Below, piece by piece: positions 1 to 7,634 of a stretch of DNA of 64,000 nt. The stretch comes from JAFAGX01 sp035624215 (lineage in GTDB: Bacteria > Acidobacteriota > Terriglobia > Terriglobales > Acidobacteriaceae): contig DASPRY010000113.1 of NCBI GenBank assembly GCA_035624215.1, positions 65,124 through 129,123 on the forward strand. The letters are read 5' to 3'. The notes under the pieces are model-generated. The model saw only the letters and a list, made by a program, of their open reading frames with translations. It was not told where the DNA came from and ran no database searches. Each line of letters opens with the position of its first letter. Positions within the stretch are counted from its first letter, which is position 1. The position numbers were made by a program, and so were the translations under genes.

Positions 1-1255
1 CCGCCAGCCAGGACGCACCATCGCAACCGTGGACCACAATGTTCCCACGGAGCCGCGCGGCACACCCGTCACTGATCCAGTTGCGGCCCGCCAGATTCAG
101 GCTTTGCAGAAAAATTGCCGGGAATTCGGCATCCCACTTTTCGATATTGACTCGCCCGACCAGGGGATAGTGCACGTAATCGGCCCGGAGCTTGGTCTGA
201 CGCAACCAGGAATGACCATCGTTTGCGGCGACAGCCACACCAGCACACACGGGGCATTCGGAGCTTTGGCCTTCGGAATAGGCACGTCCGAGGTGGAGCA
301 CGTGCTGGCCACGCAGTGCCTGCCACAACGCAAGCCGAAAACCATGCAGATTGAAGTTAAGGGGCGTCTGGCAGAAGGTGTCGGCGCCAAAGACCTTGCC
401 TTAGGCGTCATCCGTCAGATTGGCACCGATGGCGCTACCGGGCATGTCATCGAATATTCGGGTGAGGCAGTGCGCCTGCTTTCCATGGAAGGTCGGATGA
501 CCTTGTGCAATATGAGCATTGAAGCGGGAGCACGCGCAGCCATGGTCGCGCCAGATCAGACTACGTTCTCGTATCTTAAGGGCCGGCGTTTTGCGCCCCG
601 AAGTGGTGACTGGCACAAAGCCCTCGATCGTTGGCGCTCACTTAATTCCGATCCGGGTGCGAAGTATGACGCTGTGGTTCAAATCGATGCTGCGCAGATT
701 GCGCCGTTGGTTACATGGGGAACGAATCCAGGCATGGTGGTTCCGGTTACGGGGCGGGTGCCCGAGATCGGCGAACTGAACGCTGGCCTGGATCATCAGA
801 CCGTGGCACGGATGCTTGAATATATGGGGCTGGAACCAGGAACTCCTATTCAAAAGATTTCGCTGGATCGTGTTTTCATTGGCTCCTGCACTAACTCCCG
901 TCTGGAAGACTTGCGTGCGGCGGCACGGGTTGCGAAGGGTTACCGGGTGGCTTCAAAAGTGCGGGCGCTGGTGGTTCCGGGTTCTCAAGCGGTGAAACGT
1001 GCCGCAGAGCAGGAAGGCTTGCATCGCATTTTTCAGGACGCTGGTTTCGAATGGCGCGAGTCGGGCTGCTCAATGTGCCTCGGTATGAATCCCGATATCT
1101 TGCAGCCGGGAGAACGATGCGCCTCGACCAGCAACCGCAATTTTGAAGGCCGGCAGGGGCGCGGCGGGAGAACACACCTGGTCAGCCCCATGATGGCTGC
1201 CGCGGCGGCGATCGCCGGCCATTTTACCGACATTCGCAATTGGCAGTTTCGCTGA
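1..1255 (+). CDS. leuC: 3-isopropylmalate dehydratase large subunit, 5' end cut by window
   Basis: Large subunit of the [4Fe-4S] isomerase that converts 2-isopropylmalate to 3-isopropylmalate in leucine biosynthesis. The open frame runs into the window edge: the codons before the GTG at 29 read RTIAT and continue into VDHNVPT, the usual LeuC sequence (…FATMDHNVPT). About 55-60 N-terminal residues therefore lie outside the window and 29 is not the true start. Seen directly: the GDSHTSTHGAFGALAFG block, and the cluster cysteines in GSCTNSR and in the GCSMCLGMNPD block. The aconitase-family fold is complete to the C-terminus. One base separates its stop from leuD, so the two are cotranscribed and form the LeuCD heterodimer. 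Confidence 0.96.
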   Translation, partial: RQPGRTIATVDHNVPTEPRGTPVTDPVAARQIQALQKNCREFGIPLFDIDSPDQGIVHVIGPELGLTQPGMTIVCGDSHTSTHGAFGALAFGIGTSEVEHVLATQCLPQRKPKTMQIEVKGRLAEGVGAKDLALGVIRQIGTDGATGHVIEYSGEAVRLLSMEGRMTLCNMSIEAGARAAMVAPDQTTFSYLKGRRFAPRSGDWHKALDRWRSLNSDPGAKYDAVVQIDAAQIAPLVTWGTNPGMVVPVTGRVPEIGELNAGLDHQTVARMLEYMGLEPGTPIQKISLDRVFIGSCTNSRLEDLRAAARVAKGYRVASKVRALVVPGSQAVKRAAEQEGLHRIFQDAGFEWRESGCSMCLGMNPDILQPGERCASTSNRNFEGRQGRGGRTHLVSPMMAAAAAIAGHFTDIRNWQFR

Positions 1256-1256
1256 A

Positions 1257-1865
1257 ATGAATATGCAACCTTTTCGCGCACATAAAGGCCGCGTCGCTCC
1301 GCTCCATCGGGCCAACATCGACACAGATCAGATTGTTCCCAAGCAGTTTCTAAAGCGCATCGAGCGTACCGGATTCGGCGAATTTCTTTTTCATGATTGG
1401 CGACGCTCGAAAGACGGGGCACATGATCCCTCTTTCGTTCTGAATCATCCGAAGTATGCCGGGGCCGGCATTTTGGTAGCAGGAAAGAATTTTGGTTGCG
1501 GTTCATCGCGCGAGCATGCAGTCTGGGCGATTGCTGATTTCGGTTTTCGCGCGGTGATTGCGCCTTCCTTCGCCGACATTTTCGCCAATAACTGCGTCAA
1601 GAATGGAGTGCTCACGGTTGTGTTGAGCGAAACTGAAGTTGCCGAAATCGCGCACCGGGCTGCAGAAATCCCCAACTACGAATTGACGGTTGACCTTGAG
1701 CAATGCAAGGTCCACGACCAGCACGGCCTTTCCGCCAACTTCGTACTCGACGAATTCGCGCGCCAATGTCTCCTGCAGGGGCTCGACGAGATCGGCCTGA
1801 CCTTGCAGCATGAAGCCGATATTGCTGCCTACGAAACTCGCTTCGCGAAATCGACATCCACGTAA
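1257..1865 (+). CDS. leuD: 3-isopropylmalate dehydratase small subunit
   Basis: Swivel-domain partner of LeuC, 202 residues, the normal length. It carries the substrate-binding signature NFGCGSSREHA near residue 80 and the NIDTDQIVPKQFL block near residue 20, both typical of LeuD. The ATG follows the leuC stop by one base, so translation is probably coupled. The protein should be cytosolic and works only as a complex with LeuC. No leuB or leuA is seen in the 60 kb downstream, so the rest of the pathway lies upstream or elsewhere. Confidence 0.96.
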   Translation: MNMQPFRAHKGRVAPLHRANIDTDQIVPKQFLKRIERTGFGEFLFHDWRRSKDGAHDPSFVLNHPKYAGAGILVAGKNFGCGSSREHAVWAIADFGFRAVIAPSFADIFANNCVKNGVLTVVLSETEVAEIAHRAAEIPNYELTVDLEQCKVHDQHGLSANFVLDEFARQCLLQGLDEIGLTLQHEADIAAYETRFAKSTST

Positions 1866-1987
1866 CCGCCGTCATCGCTTTGCGGTGGCCGCCTGGGGGT
1901 GGCCGGCGAATATTTTGCCCTCCAATCTTGTAACCTTCAGCTCCGTCGCTCGTAGATATATACAAGAGCACTGCGAGAGGAGGCTCC

Positions 1988-2536
1988 ATGACGAGCGGAC
2001 AACCTGAGAATCCGGTGGGAACACCACACGACATTCGCTGGCTAACAACCTTCGCTTCACTGGCGGTCGGCACGGCTTTCTTTGCGTTATGGTTCTGGCT
2101 TTTGCCGCAATGGCTGGGTTTCAGCGTGGAAATGACCGGCCCGAATCGTTGGCGAGGCCTGGCGGTCATACCGTCTGTCCTCGGTTTCGCAGTGGCACTG
2201 CGCTGTGTGTGGGACTTCGGCTGGACAGGACACGGCACGCCGGCCCCAGTAGCTCCTCCGCAGCGATTAGTTGTAGTCGGGTTCTATCGCTACGTGCGCA
2301 ATCCGATGTACTTCGGCTTTGCGGTGGGATGGATTGGGCTTTGGATTGTCTTCGGCCATGCCAACCCGGAGATGATCGCCGCCGTGGCGGCAGTTGCTCT
2401 GGGAGTCCATCTTTTCGTGGTCTTCTACGAGGAGCCGACGCTACGCAAGAAGTTCGGCGCAGATTACGAAGAGTATTGCCAACACGTGAGGCGCTGGTGG
2501 CCACGGCTGCGCGGCTGGGATGGGGGTCGGAGCTAA
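1988..2536 (+). CDS. membrane methyltransferase, isoprenylcysteine/phospholipid methyltransferase family
   Basis: Integral membrane protein of 182 residues with about four hydrophobic segments. The C-terminal half has the family signature GFYRYVRNPMYFGF followed by a transmembrane stretch and FYEEPTLRKKFGADYEEY, the SAM-binding region of the ICMT/PEMT superfamily. The substrate cannot be told; bacterial members are mostly uncharacterised. The ATG has a good ribosome binding site (GAGAGGAGG, a few bases upstream). It stands alone between leuD and a convergent gene, with a terminator-like hairpin just after the stop. Confidence 0.8.
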   Translation: MTSGQPENPVGTPHDIRWLTTFASLAVGTAFFALWFWLLPQWLGFSVEMTGPNRWRGLAVIPSVLGFAVALRCVWDFGWTGHGTPAPVAPPQRLVVVGFYRYVRNPMYFGFAVGWIGLWIVFGHANPEMIAAVAAVALGVHLFVVFYEEPTLRKKFGADYEEYCQHVRRWWPRLRGWDGGRS

Positions 2537-2552
2537 TAAGGCTCGATAATTC

Positions 2553-2595
2553 AGAATGCAGGAACTGTCGTTCTTAATTCTGCATTCTTCCTTTT
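2553..2595 (+). terminator. hairpin with T-rich tail after the methyltransferase gene
   Basis: A perfect 9-bp inverted repeat, AGAATGCAG at 2553-2561 and CTGCATTCT at 2580-2588, with an 18-base spacer, followed by TCCTTTT. It lies between convergent genes and fits a rho-independent terminator for the plus-strand gene. The surrounding bases also contain degenerate copies of the same words (see findings). Confidence 0.5.
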
Positions 2596-2620
2596 GAACC
2601 CTACATTCTCAATTCTTCCT

Positions 2621-3151
2621 TCACCTGACTCCCTTCTCCGGATCCCAGGAGCCTTGCTCCCGGCGGACATACACAATCTGTCCGAGGTGATAGGCGGTAT
2701 GCGCGCCGACGTGAGCAATCAGCGAGGCATTCTTCTTCAACCTGGCCTCATCGGCCGATTGCACTGCTTTTTCCAGATCGGTCATTACCTGGTCGAGCTC
2801 CTTCACGGTCGCGGCCCATTGTTTGGCGTCAAAGTTGTTGAAGGTTTCTTCGTTGTTGCCGCTGAATTTCCCAGGATTCTCGCCCTTGAAGTCCGCGAGC
2901 GCCCTTCGGTTCCAGAAAAGGATGTGATAGGTCAGCTGCCCGACCGAGTGGTTTCCTTTGCCATCAGTCCAGTTGGCCTGATCCGCGCTGACTCCGTCCA
3001 CCGCCACGCTGATGGGCACAAACCAGTCTTTGTTGTTGTGTACGGTTTGCAGTTGCTCCAACAGGACCCCGCGCAGGTCGGTTGGCCGCTTGTTCTGGGC
3101 ATACGCAGCCAATGGCAGAGACAGGACTAGCAACATAAGTGTTTGTTTCAT
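2621..3151 (-). CDS. secreted DinB-like (DinB superfamily) protein
   Basis: 176 residues. A short hydrophobic N-terminus (MKQTLMLLVLSLPLAAYAQ) is a signal peptide with an AYA-Q cleavage site, so the protein is probably exported to the periplasm. The mature part is a helical bundle of the DinB type, with candidate metal-ligand histidines in QLTYHILF and in GAHTAYHLGQIV, the usual positions. DinB-family proteins are putative metal-dependent transferases related to bacillithiol and mycothiol S-transferases. A secreted version cannot use a cytosolic thiol in the same way, so its role is unknown. Monocistronic, convergent with the preceding gene. Confidence 0.8.
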   Translation of the reverse strand: MKQTLMLLVLSLPLAAYAQNKRPTDLRGVLLEQLQTVHNNKDWFVPISVAVDGVSADQANWTDGKGNHSVGQLTYHILFWNRRALADFKGENPGKFSGNNEETFNNFDAKQWAATVKELDQVMTDLEKAVQSADEARLKKNASLIAHVGAHTAYHLGQIVYVRREQGSWDPEKGVR

Positions 3152-3238
3152 GGGTGCTTGGACGGCAGTTTGACTTTTGGGTTAGCGATCTGATCGCCGA
3201 AATTGAGTCTCATGCCCCCAGATTCAGCGCTTGATAGA

Positions 3239-3907
3239 TCAATCGGTATCGGCCTGGAAGGCGATTCGCCGCGGGTCTTCGAACAAGCGCGCGGTGGCGG
3301 CTCCGAAGATAAATCCTCCGATGTGTGCCAGGTACGCCACGCCGCCCGTCTGTACGTTCGCCACTACACCTGCGTGAAAGAGTTGTGTGAGAAACCAAAA
3401 GCCAATCAACAGAGAGGCTGGGATAAATGTGATTCGCACAAAAATGAAAATAAACAGAACGGCGCGAATCCGATCGCGAGGATAGGTGACCAGAAAAGCT
3501 CCCATAACTGCGGCGATCGCTCCGCTCGCGCCCAGATTGGGGATCGTGGAATGCGGGTCGGCCAGAACCTGAGCCAGCATAGCCACCAGCCCGCCAACCA
3601 GGTAAAAGACGAGATAACGCCAGGGCCCCATCGCATCCTCGATCTCTGGGGCGAAGGCCCACAGAAAAATCATGTTGCCGATGATATGGGACCAGCTGCC
3701 GTGCATGAACATCGCGGTCAGAATCGTGATCCAGTGATGGCCGGAAGTGATTTGTGCAGGGATCGCTGACCACTGGAGCACGAAGCTCTCGCCGCGTATA
3801 AGCTCCAGCACAAAAACGCACACATTTACCAGGATGATGAGGCCGGTGACGACCGGAATGTGCACTGGGCGCCGGGACGCATCGCCCAATGGAATGAGGC
3901 CTCCCAT
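3239..3907 (-). CDS. rhomboid family intramembrane serine protease
   Basis: 222-residue polytopic membrane protein with about six transmembrane helices. The catalytic serine is in GASG (S128) and the catalytic histidine in AHIGGF (H195). The first-helix motif HGSWSHIIGNMIFLW (residues 69-83) supplies the conserved His and Asn of the oxyanion site. All catalytic elements are present, so it should be an active protease that cleaves transmembrane segments. Its substrates are not evident from the neighbours. Confidence 0.93.
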   Translation of the reverse strand: MGGLIPLGDASRRPVHIPVVTGLIILVNVCVFVLELIRGESFVLQWSAIPAQITSGHHWITILTAMFMHGSWSHIIGNMIFLWAFAPEIEDAMGPWRYLVFYLVGGLVAMLAQVLADPHSTIPNLGASGAIAAVMGAFLVTYPRDRIRAVLFIFIFVRITFIPASLLIGFWFLTQLFHAGVVANVQTGGVAYLAHIGGFIFGAATARLFEDPRRIAFQADTD

Positions 3908-4008
3908 TGAATCTCCCCTAAGTCTCCGCTAACCTCGATTTTCGTTGGGTATAGCTCTCCCAGCGCTTACTGCTACTGTCACGTTGGCCTACGCAGAAGC
4001 GGAACGAA

Positions 4009-4581
4009 TCAAGCCGCCAACGATGACGATATCGTTTTCGTCGTCTTGCGCACCGCGAGAGACAGCATCACCCGCGCCACGCCGCTGACGATCATGCTCG
4101 CGCCCACCAACGTGCCGATCGCCCAAGCGGAGCTCGATGGCCATTGCGCGTAGATCAATATCCCTAACAGCAGGGTAATGATCCCGTCAACCAGCATCCA
4201 GCCAGCGCCCTGCAGCGAACGCATCTGGAAGAAAAGCACGATGTCCAGAACGCCCTCGACCAGAAACAGCGAACCCAGTACCAGGGTCAGCGATACCACC
4301 CCCAGCGCCGGATGCATGATCAGGTATCCGCCAAAGCATACATACGCAATCCCGACCAGCAGCTTCCAGATTACGCTGCCTGCTCCATGGACATGAAAAG
4401 CGAGGACCAAGTGGACCACGCCGGCCAAAACGATCAGCCAGGCGATAAACGCATTCACGGCAACGGCAGCGAGATACGGTGATCCCACGGCCAGTACGCC
4501 GAAGACTATTAGCGCAATGCCCCACACAATAGACCAGGTCGAAGCCTGCTTCACAGCGTCAATCGGACTTGCCTGTGCCAT
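4009..4581 (-). CDS. HdeD family (DUF308) membrane protein
   Basis: 190 residues from the preferred start, six hydrophobic segments, with pattern and composition typical of the HdeD/DUF308 family (for example WSIVWGIALIVFGVLAV and FLVEGVLDIVLFF). HdeD is linked to acid resistance in E. coli, but its mechanism is unknown. An in-frame ATG exists 17 codons upstream. I chose the inner ATG because AAAGGAGG lies seven bases before it. A short ORF with its own strong ribosome binding site lies about 100 bases upstream on the same strand. Confidence 0.85.
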   Translation of the reverse strand: MAQASPIDAVKQASTWSIVWGIALIVFGVLAVGSPYLAAVAVNAFIAWLIVLAGVVHLVLAFHVHGAGSVIWKLLVGIAYVCFGGYLIMHPALGVVSLTLVLGSLFLVEGVLDIVLFFQMRSLQGAGWMLVDGIITLLLGILIYAQWPSSSAWAIGTLVGASMIVSGVARVMLSLAVRKTTKTISSSLAA

Positions 4582-4678
4582 AGAGGCCTCCTTTGCCACG
4601 ATTGCCTTCGTTGATTTCGAAACCGACAGCAACTAGCTTATGTTTCACCACTTGCACTTTATCCCTGCCCGGAAAACT

Positions 4679-4738
4679 CTATGATTCGCGTTGACGGCGG
4701 CAGGGTCTGACCGGGAGACCCTTGATACGTGCGGGCAT
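4679..4738 (-). CDS. possible 19-residue leader or small ORF upstream of hdeD-like gene
   Basis: AAGGAGGTGCTC directly precedes an ATG on the minus strand. The frame encodes 19 residues (MPARIKGLPVRPCRRQRES) and ends in TAG at 4681-4679. The ribosome binding site is one of the best in the window. The peptide is very basic (six Arg and one Lys) and has no family I recognise. It lies in the likely 5' leader of the HdeD-like gene, 97 bases from that gene's start. It could be a leader peptide, a small basic protein or chance. Confidence 0.3.
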   Translation of the reverse strand: MPARIKGLPVRPCRRQRES

Positions 4739-5081
4739 GAGCACCTCCTTGTCAGACAGGAACTTCGGCCAACTCAAAAGCGCCGACCATTGTACACCGG
4801 CAGACAATCCCCTCAGCCGGGTGCCAAGCCTAGGCCCTAATCTCCATTCTTATTTGTTGTCGAGGGCGAGGGAACCCAACCGAGGTTATGCCCTGGAGGC
4901 ACTCGCCGCATCGGGGCTGGGTTCAACCGGGAATCGAAAGTACATCATCACGAAGGCGGAGAAGCCAGCGCGATCCCTGGACCCTTAGAAGCAAAAGAGT
5001 GTCTCTTTCGAGGGTGGGCGGCTGCTGGAAAAACAGCTTTGCCTGGCTTCGGTTCAGATAGAATGATTCGACGAGACTGCC
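4739..5081. other. 343-base intergenic stretch
   Basis: Lies between the small minus-strand ORF and the kinase-like gene. A TACAAT hexamer on the minus strand (near 4790) could be a -10 element for the small ORF and hdeD-like gene, but no matching -35 element is clear. An 88-codon plus-strand frame (4722-4988) has no recognisable protein character and I do not call it. Confidence 0.4.
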
Positions 5082-6365
5082 ATGAGTACAGCCGTAGCCA
5101 TTGCGACCTGGAAGGGTCAAGTCATCGACGGCAAATTCCCTCTGCTTGAGCACCTAGGAGGATCGGAAGGAAGCGACGTTTTTCTCACCGAACTACCTGG
5201 AGAAAAAACGCAGAAAGCGGTCATTAAACTGATTGCCGCCGACGAGCGGGACGCCGGGCAAACCATTTCGCGCTGGGAAGCGATCAGAAAACTCTCGCAT
5301 CCTCGCCTGGTACGTATTTTTCACGTGGGACGGTGCACGCTAAATTCTGCTCCGCTGCTTTACGTGGTGATGGAGTACGCAGAGGAAGATCTGTCGCAGG
5401 TTTTACCTTCGCGGCCGCTCACCTCAGCAGAGGCCGGCGACGTGCTGAGAGCGCTCGTGGAGGTGCTGGCATTTCTCCACGAACGCGGCTTTGTGCACGG
5501 TCACCTCAAGCCGTCCAACATCATGGCAGTAAACGACCAGCTCAAAATCTCCAGCGAAACGCTTCGGAGATCTGGCGAACGTAGCGACGATGCTGCGCGC
5601 CCGGGAGCGTATGATGCGCCCGAAATTGTGGGCGGAAAGATTTCGCCGGCGGCGGATGTCTGGTCTTTGGGAATTATTTTAGTGGCAGCTCTGACCCAGA
5701 ACCCGCCTGCCTGGAACCGGTCCACGAAAAAAGAACTGATACTTTCGGAATCGGTTCCCCAGCCTTTTCGCGAAATAGCCCAGCAATGTCTGCGGCAGGA
5801 TCCGAGCCAACGCTGGACGCTGGAGCAAATCAAAGCGCGCGTGCAGCCGGCGCCAGTTGGGGGGCGCAGCAGGTCGCGGACTGGGGTTCTGATATCGGCG
5901 CAAGTCGCATTGATCGTGCTTCTCGCAGGTTTGTGGCTGGTCGGGCACAGAGGCGGGGCCAAGACCCAACAAAAAACAGCCAGGCAGGAGGCTCCTGTCC
6001 CGACTAGCCCTGCACCGCCGCCCGCCCCTGCGACGCCTGTGGCCAATGTGCAAACCGGTACAGTGCCCGGCTCGGTCGTTCAGAGAGTTATGCCGAATGT
6101 CTCGCAGGGCGCGAGAAATACGATTGAGGGGAAAATCAGAGTCACAGTTGGGTTAGTTGTCGACAGTGTGGGCGGAGTGTCTGATGCCACGCTCGAAAGA
6201 CCGGGACCAAGCAAGTATTTTGCCCGCCAGGCGCTCGCCGCGGCCCGTCGCTGGAAGTTCCAGCCGGCGCAGGTGGACGGGAAAGCAGTTTCCAGTAAGT
6301 GGACAATAAGATTTCGCTTTGGCCGCACCGAGACCGAGGTAATTCCCTCGGAAAACTCTCCGTAG
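5082..6365 (+). CDS. pseudokinase-like protein with C-terminal TonB domain
   Basis: 427 residues in three parts. Residues 15-255 follow the bacterial Ser/Thr kinase fold: a degenerate glycine loop (LGGSEGSDVF), the VAIK-type lysine in AVIKL (K49), and PE and DVWSLG motifs. However, the catalytic loop reads HGHLKPSN, with His141 where the catalytic Asp should be, and the DFG triplet is replaced by SET at 158-160. It is therefore very probably inactive as a kinase. A transmembrane helix lies at about 269-287, then a Pro/Ala-rich linker. Residues 335-425 look like a TonB C-terminal domain (VGGVSDATLERP, ARQALAAARRWKFQP), placing that part in the periplasm. Convergent with pqqB; no exbB/exbD nearby. 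Confidence 0.75.
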   Translation: MSTAVAIATWKGQVIDGKFPLLEHLGGSEGSDVFLTELPGEKTQKAVIKLIAADERDAGQTISRWEAIRKLSHPRLVRIFHVGRCTLNSAPLLYVVMEYAEEDLSQVLPSRPLTSAEAGDVLRALVEVLAFLHERGFVHGHLKPSNIMAVNDQLKISSETLRRSGERSDDAARPGAYDAPEIVGGKISPAADVWSLGIILVAALTQNPPAWNRSTKKELILSESVPQPFREIAQQCLRQDPSQRWTLEQIKARVQPAPVGGRSRSRTGVLISAQVALIVLLAGLWLVGHRGGAKTQQKTARQEAPVPTSPAPPPAPATPVANVQTGTVPGSVVQRVMPNVSQGARNTIEGKIRVTVGLVVDSVGGVSDATLERPGPSKYFARQALAAARRWKFQPAQVDGKAVSSKWTIRFRFGRTETEVIPSENSP

Positions 6366-6377
6366 GGTTGAGAATTT

Positions 6378-6399
6378 GTGGGCCAATGCCCCGGCCCGC
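6378..6399. terminator. hairpin between convergent kinase-like gene and pqqB
   Basis: GTGGGCC at 6378-6384 pairs with GGCCCGC at 6393-6399 (seven pairs, one G-T wobble) around an eight-base loop. It fills the 38-base gap between two converging stops and could end transcription from both sides. There is no clear T tract. Confidence 0.4.
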
Positions 6400-6403
6400 G
6401 TGC

Positions 6404-7333
6404 CTACAGGTCAAAGTGAATTCCGTCTTCGGCGATCTCCCAACCAGCGTCACGAACCTCACGGTATTCCGGGCCCGCTTCATCCAGCATGGGATTGGTG
6501 TTGTTGATATGGATGAAGATTTTTCGGGGACGCCGCAAGTTGGCAAGCAGTTGTAGGCTGCCATCCGGTCCGGAGACGGGGACGTGCCCCATTTCACGTG
6601 CGGTTACTCCGCTGCCCTGGACTCGGATCAGTTCATCATCGGTCCAGAAGGATCCGTCAAAAAACAGCAGGTCCGCGGATTCGAGCCTCTGAAGGAGCGA
6701 ATCATCGATCCTGGGAACTGCGGGCAAATAAACCAGGCTGCGGCGGGACGGCGATTGCAGAGCCACGCTAATCGAAGCTTCCTCGGACCGCAAACTCGCC
6801 CGGCGTCTGGCCGAAACATAGGGTGGATAGCGCCCTTCCATCGAGAATGCTGAGGCACAAATTCCGCAATCATGACCCTGCGCGTTCAGTAAAGGAAGGC
6901 CTTGGCCGATCCGAATCTCGCTCCATGAGACCTGATCGGCGACGCGGTTGAGCATGCCAAAGATGGAATTGTCTTCCCTCAGAACACGTTGGATAGATGG
7001 CGTGCAATAAATACGGAATGGCTGTAATTCACGCAATGACAAAAGGCCCGCGATCTGGTCAACATCGCCGCTGGTCAGAAGGACGCCGCTGATCGGGGAA
7101 TCGCGCTGCCCGGCCCGAGGATGGAGGAAAGAGGACGATTCGATCTGCATTCGCAGATCAGGCGAGGCATTCAGCAGAAACCAGGAATCTTGCCCGCTGC
7201 TGACCGCAACCTGGGTCTGGGTGCGGGCCTTACCATGGAAAATCCCGGCCCGCAGTGCATGACAGTTGCGACAATTGCAATTCCATTGCGGAAAGCCGCC
7301 TCCGGCTGCGGACCCCAGGATTTCTATCCGCAC
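6404..7333 (-). CDS. pqqB: pyrroloquinoline quinone biosynthesis protein PqqB
   Basis: 309 residues, metallo-beta-lactamase fold. The N-terminus MRIEILGSAAGGGFPQWNCNC is diagnostic of PqqB, followed by NASPDLR and the TSGDVDQIAGLLSLRE block. The usual HxHxDH metal motif is absent, as in PqqB generally; LFFDGSFW and HINNTNP near the C-terminus also match. PqqB is an iron-dependent hydroxylase acting on the Glu-Tyr crosslinked precursor. The start is GTG; the pqqA stop lies only three bases before it, so the two are one transcript. Downstream the gene meets a convergent gene, so pqqC, pqqD and pqqE are not in this operon. Confidence 0.93.
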   Translation of the reverse strand: MRIEILGSAAGGGFPQWNCNCRNCHALRAGIFHGKARTQTQVAVSSGQDSWFLLNASPDLRMQIESSSFLHPRAGQRDSPISGVLLTSGDVDQIAGLLSLRELQPFRIYCTPSIQRVLREDNSIFGMLNRVADQVSWSEIRIGQGLPLLNAQGHDCGICASAFSMEGRYPPYVSARRRASLRSEEASISVALQSPSRRSLVYLPAVPRIDDSLLQRLESADLLFFDGSFWTDDELIRVQGSGVTAREMGHVPVSGPDGSLQLLANLRRPRKIFIHINNTNPMLDEAGPEYREVRDAGWEIAEDGIHFDL

Positions 7334-7336
7334 AGA

Positions 7337-7414
7337 TTACATTGCGGCGCTGGCGTAGGAGTTGATCTCACAATTAAGTGCTACTTCCTCAAACTGCGGC
7401 GTGCTCCACTGCAT
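7337..7414 (-). CDS. pqqA: PQQ precursor peptide PqqA (25 residues)
   Basis: A 25-codon ORF immediately before pqqB, beginning MQWSTPQFEEVALNCE and continuing INSY. PqqA is the ribosomal precursor whose conserved Glu and Tyr, three residues apart, are crosslinked to form PQQ. Here they are Glu16 and Tyr20 (E-INS-Y), in the expected place, and the peptide ends shortly after (ASAAM). The N-terminal MxW…P.F pattern also fits known PqqA peptides. A GGTGAGG ribosome binding site precedes the ATG. Length, motif and position next to pqqB together make the call strong even though the peptide is tiny. Confidence 0.88.
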   Translation of the reverse strand: MQWSTPQFEEVALNCEINSYASAAM

Positions 7415-7634
7415 AAAACCTCACCCCTTGGAGAATGAACTTCAGGTGGTTAGATTACCACAGTTCGACTGGAGTGTGCCTGCCCAAACGTGCCATGCCA
7501 GGGCCGGTTTTTGGGGTGCCTGGTTCATGACCCACTAGAGAAGTTCTTCCCCGAGGGATTCTTCTCTTGAGTGCACAGGAATTGTTTTACCGGTCCCCGG
7601 AAGTTCATGACCAGTTGAGCCTTAAGAGTGTCTT

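Noticed and set aside
4722..4988. 88-codon plus-strand frame before the pseudokinase gene
   Set aside because: No ribosome binding site, no protein-like hydrophobic pattern and no recognisable family.
6404..7333. Reading pqqB as a general metallo-beta-lactamase enzyme
   Set aside because: The opening MRIEILGSAAGGGFPQWNCNC and the lack of HxHxDH are specific to PqqB, and pqqA lies directly upstream.
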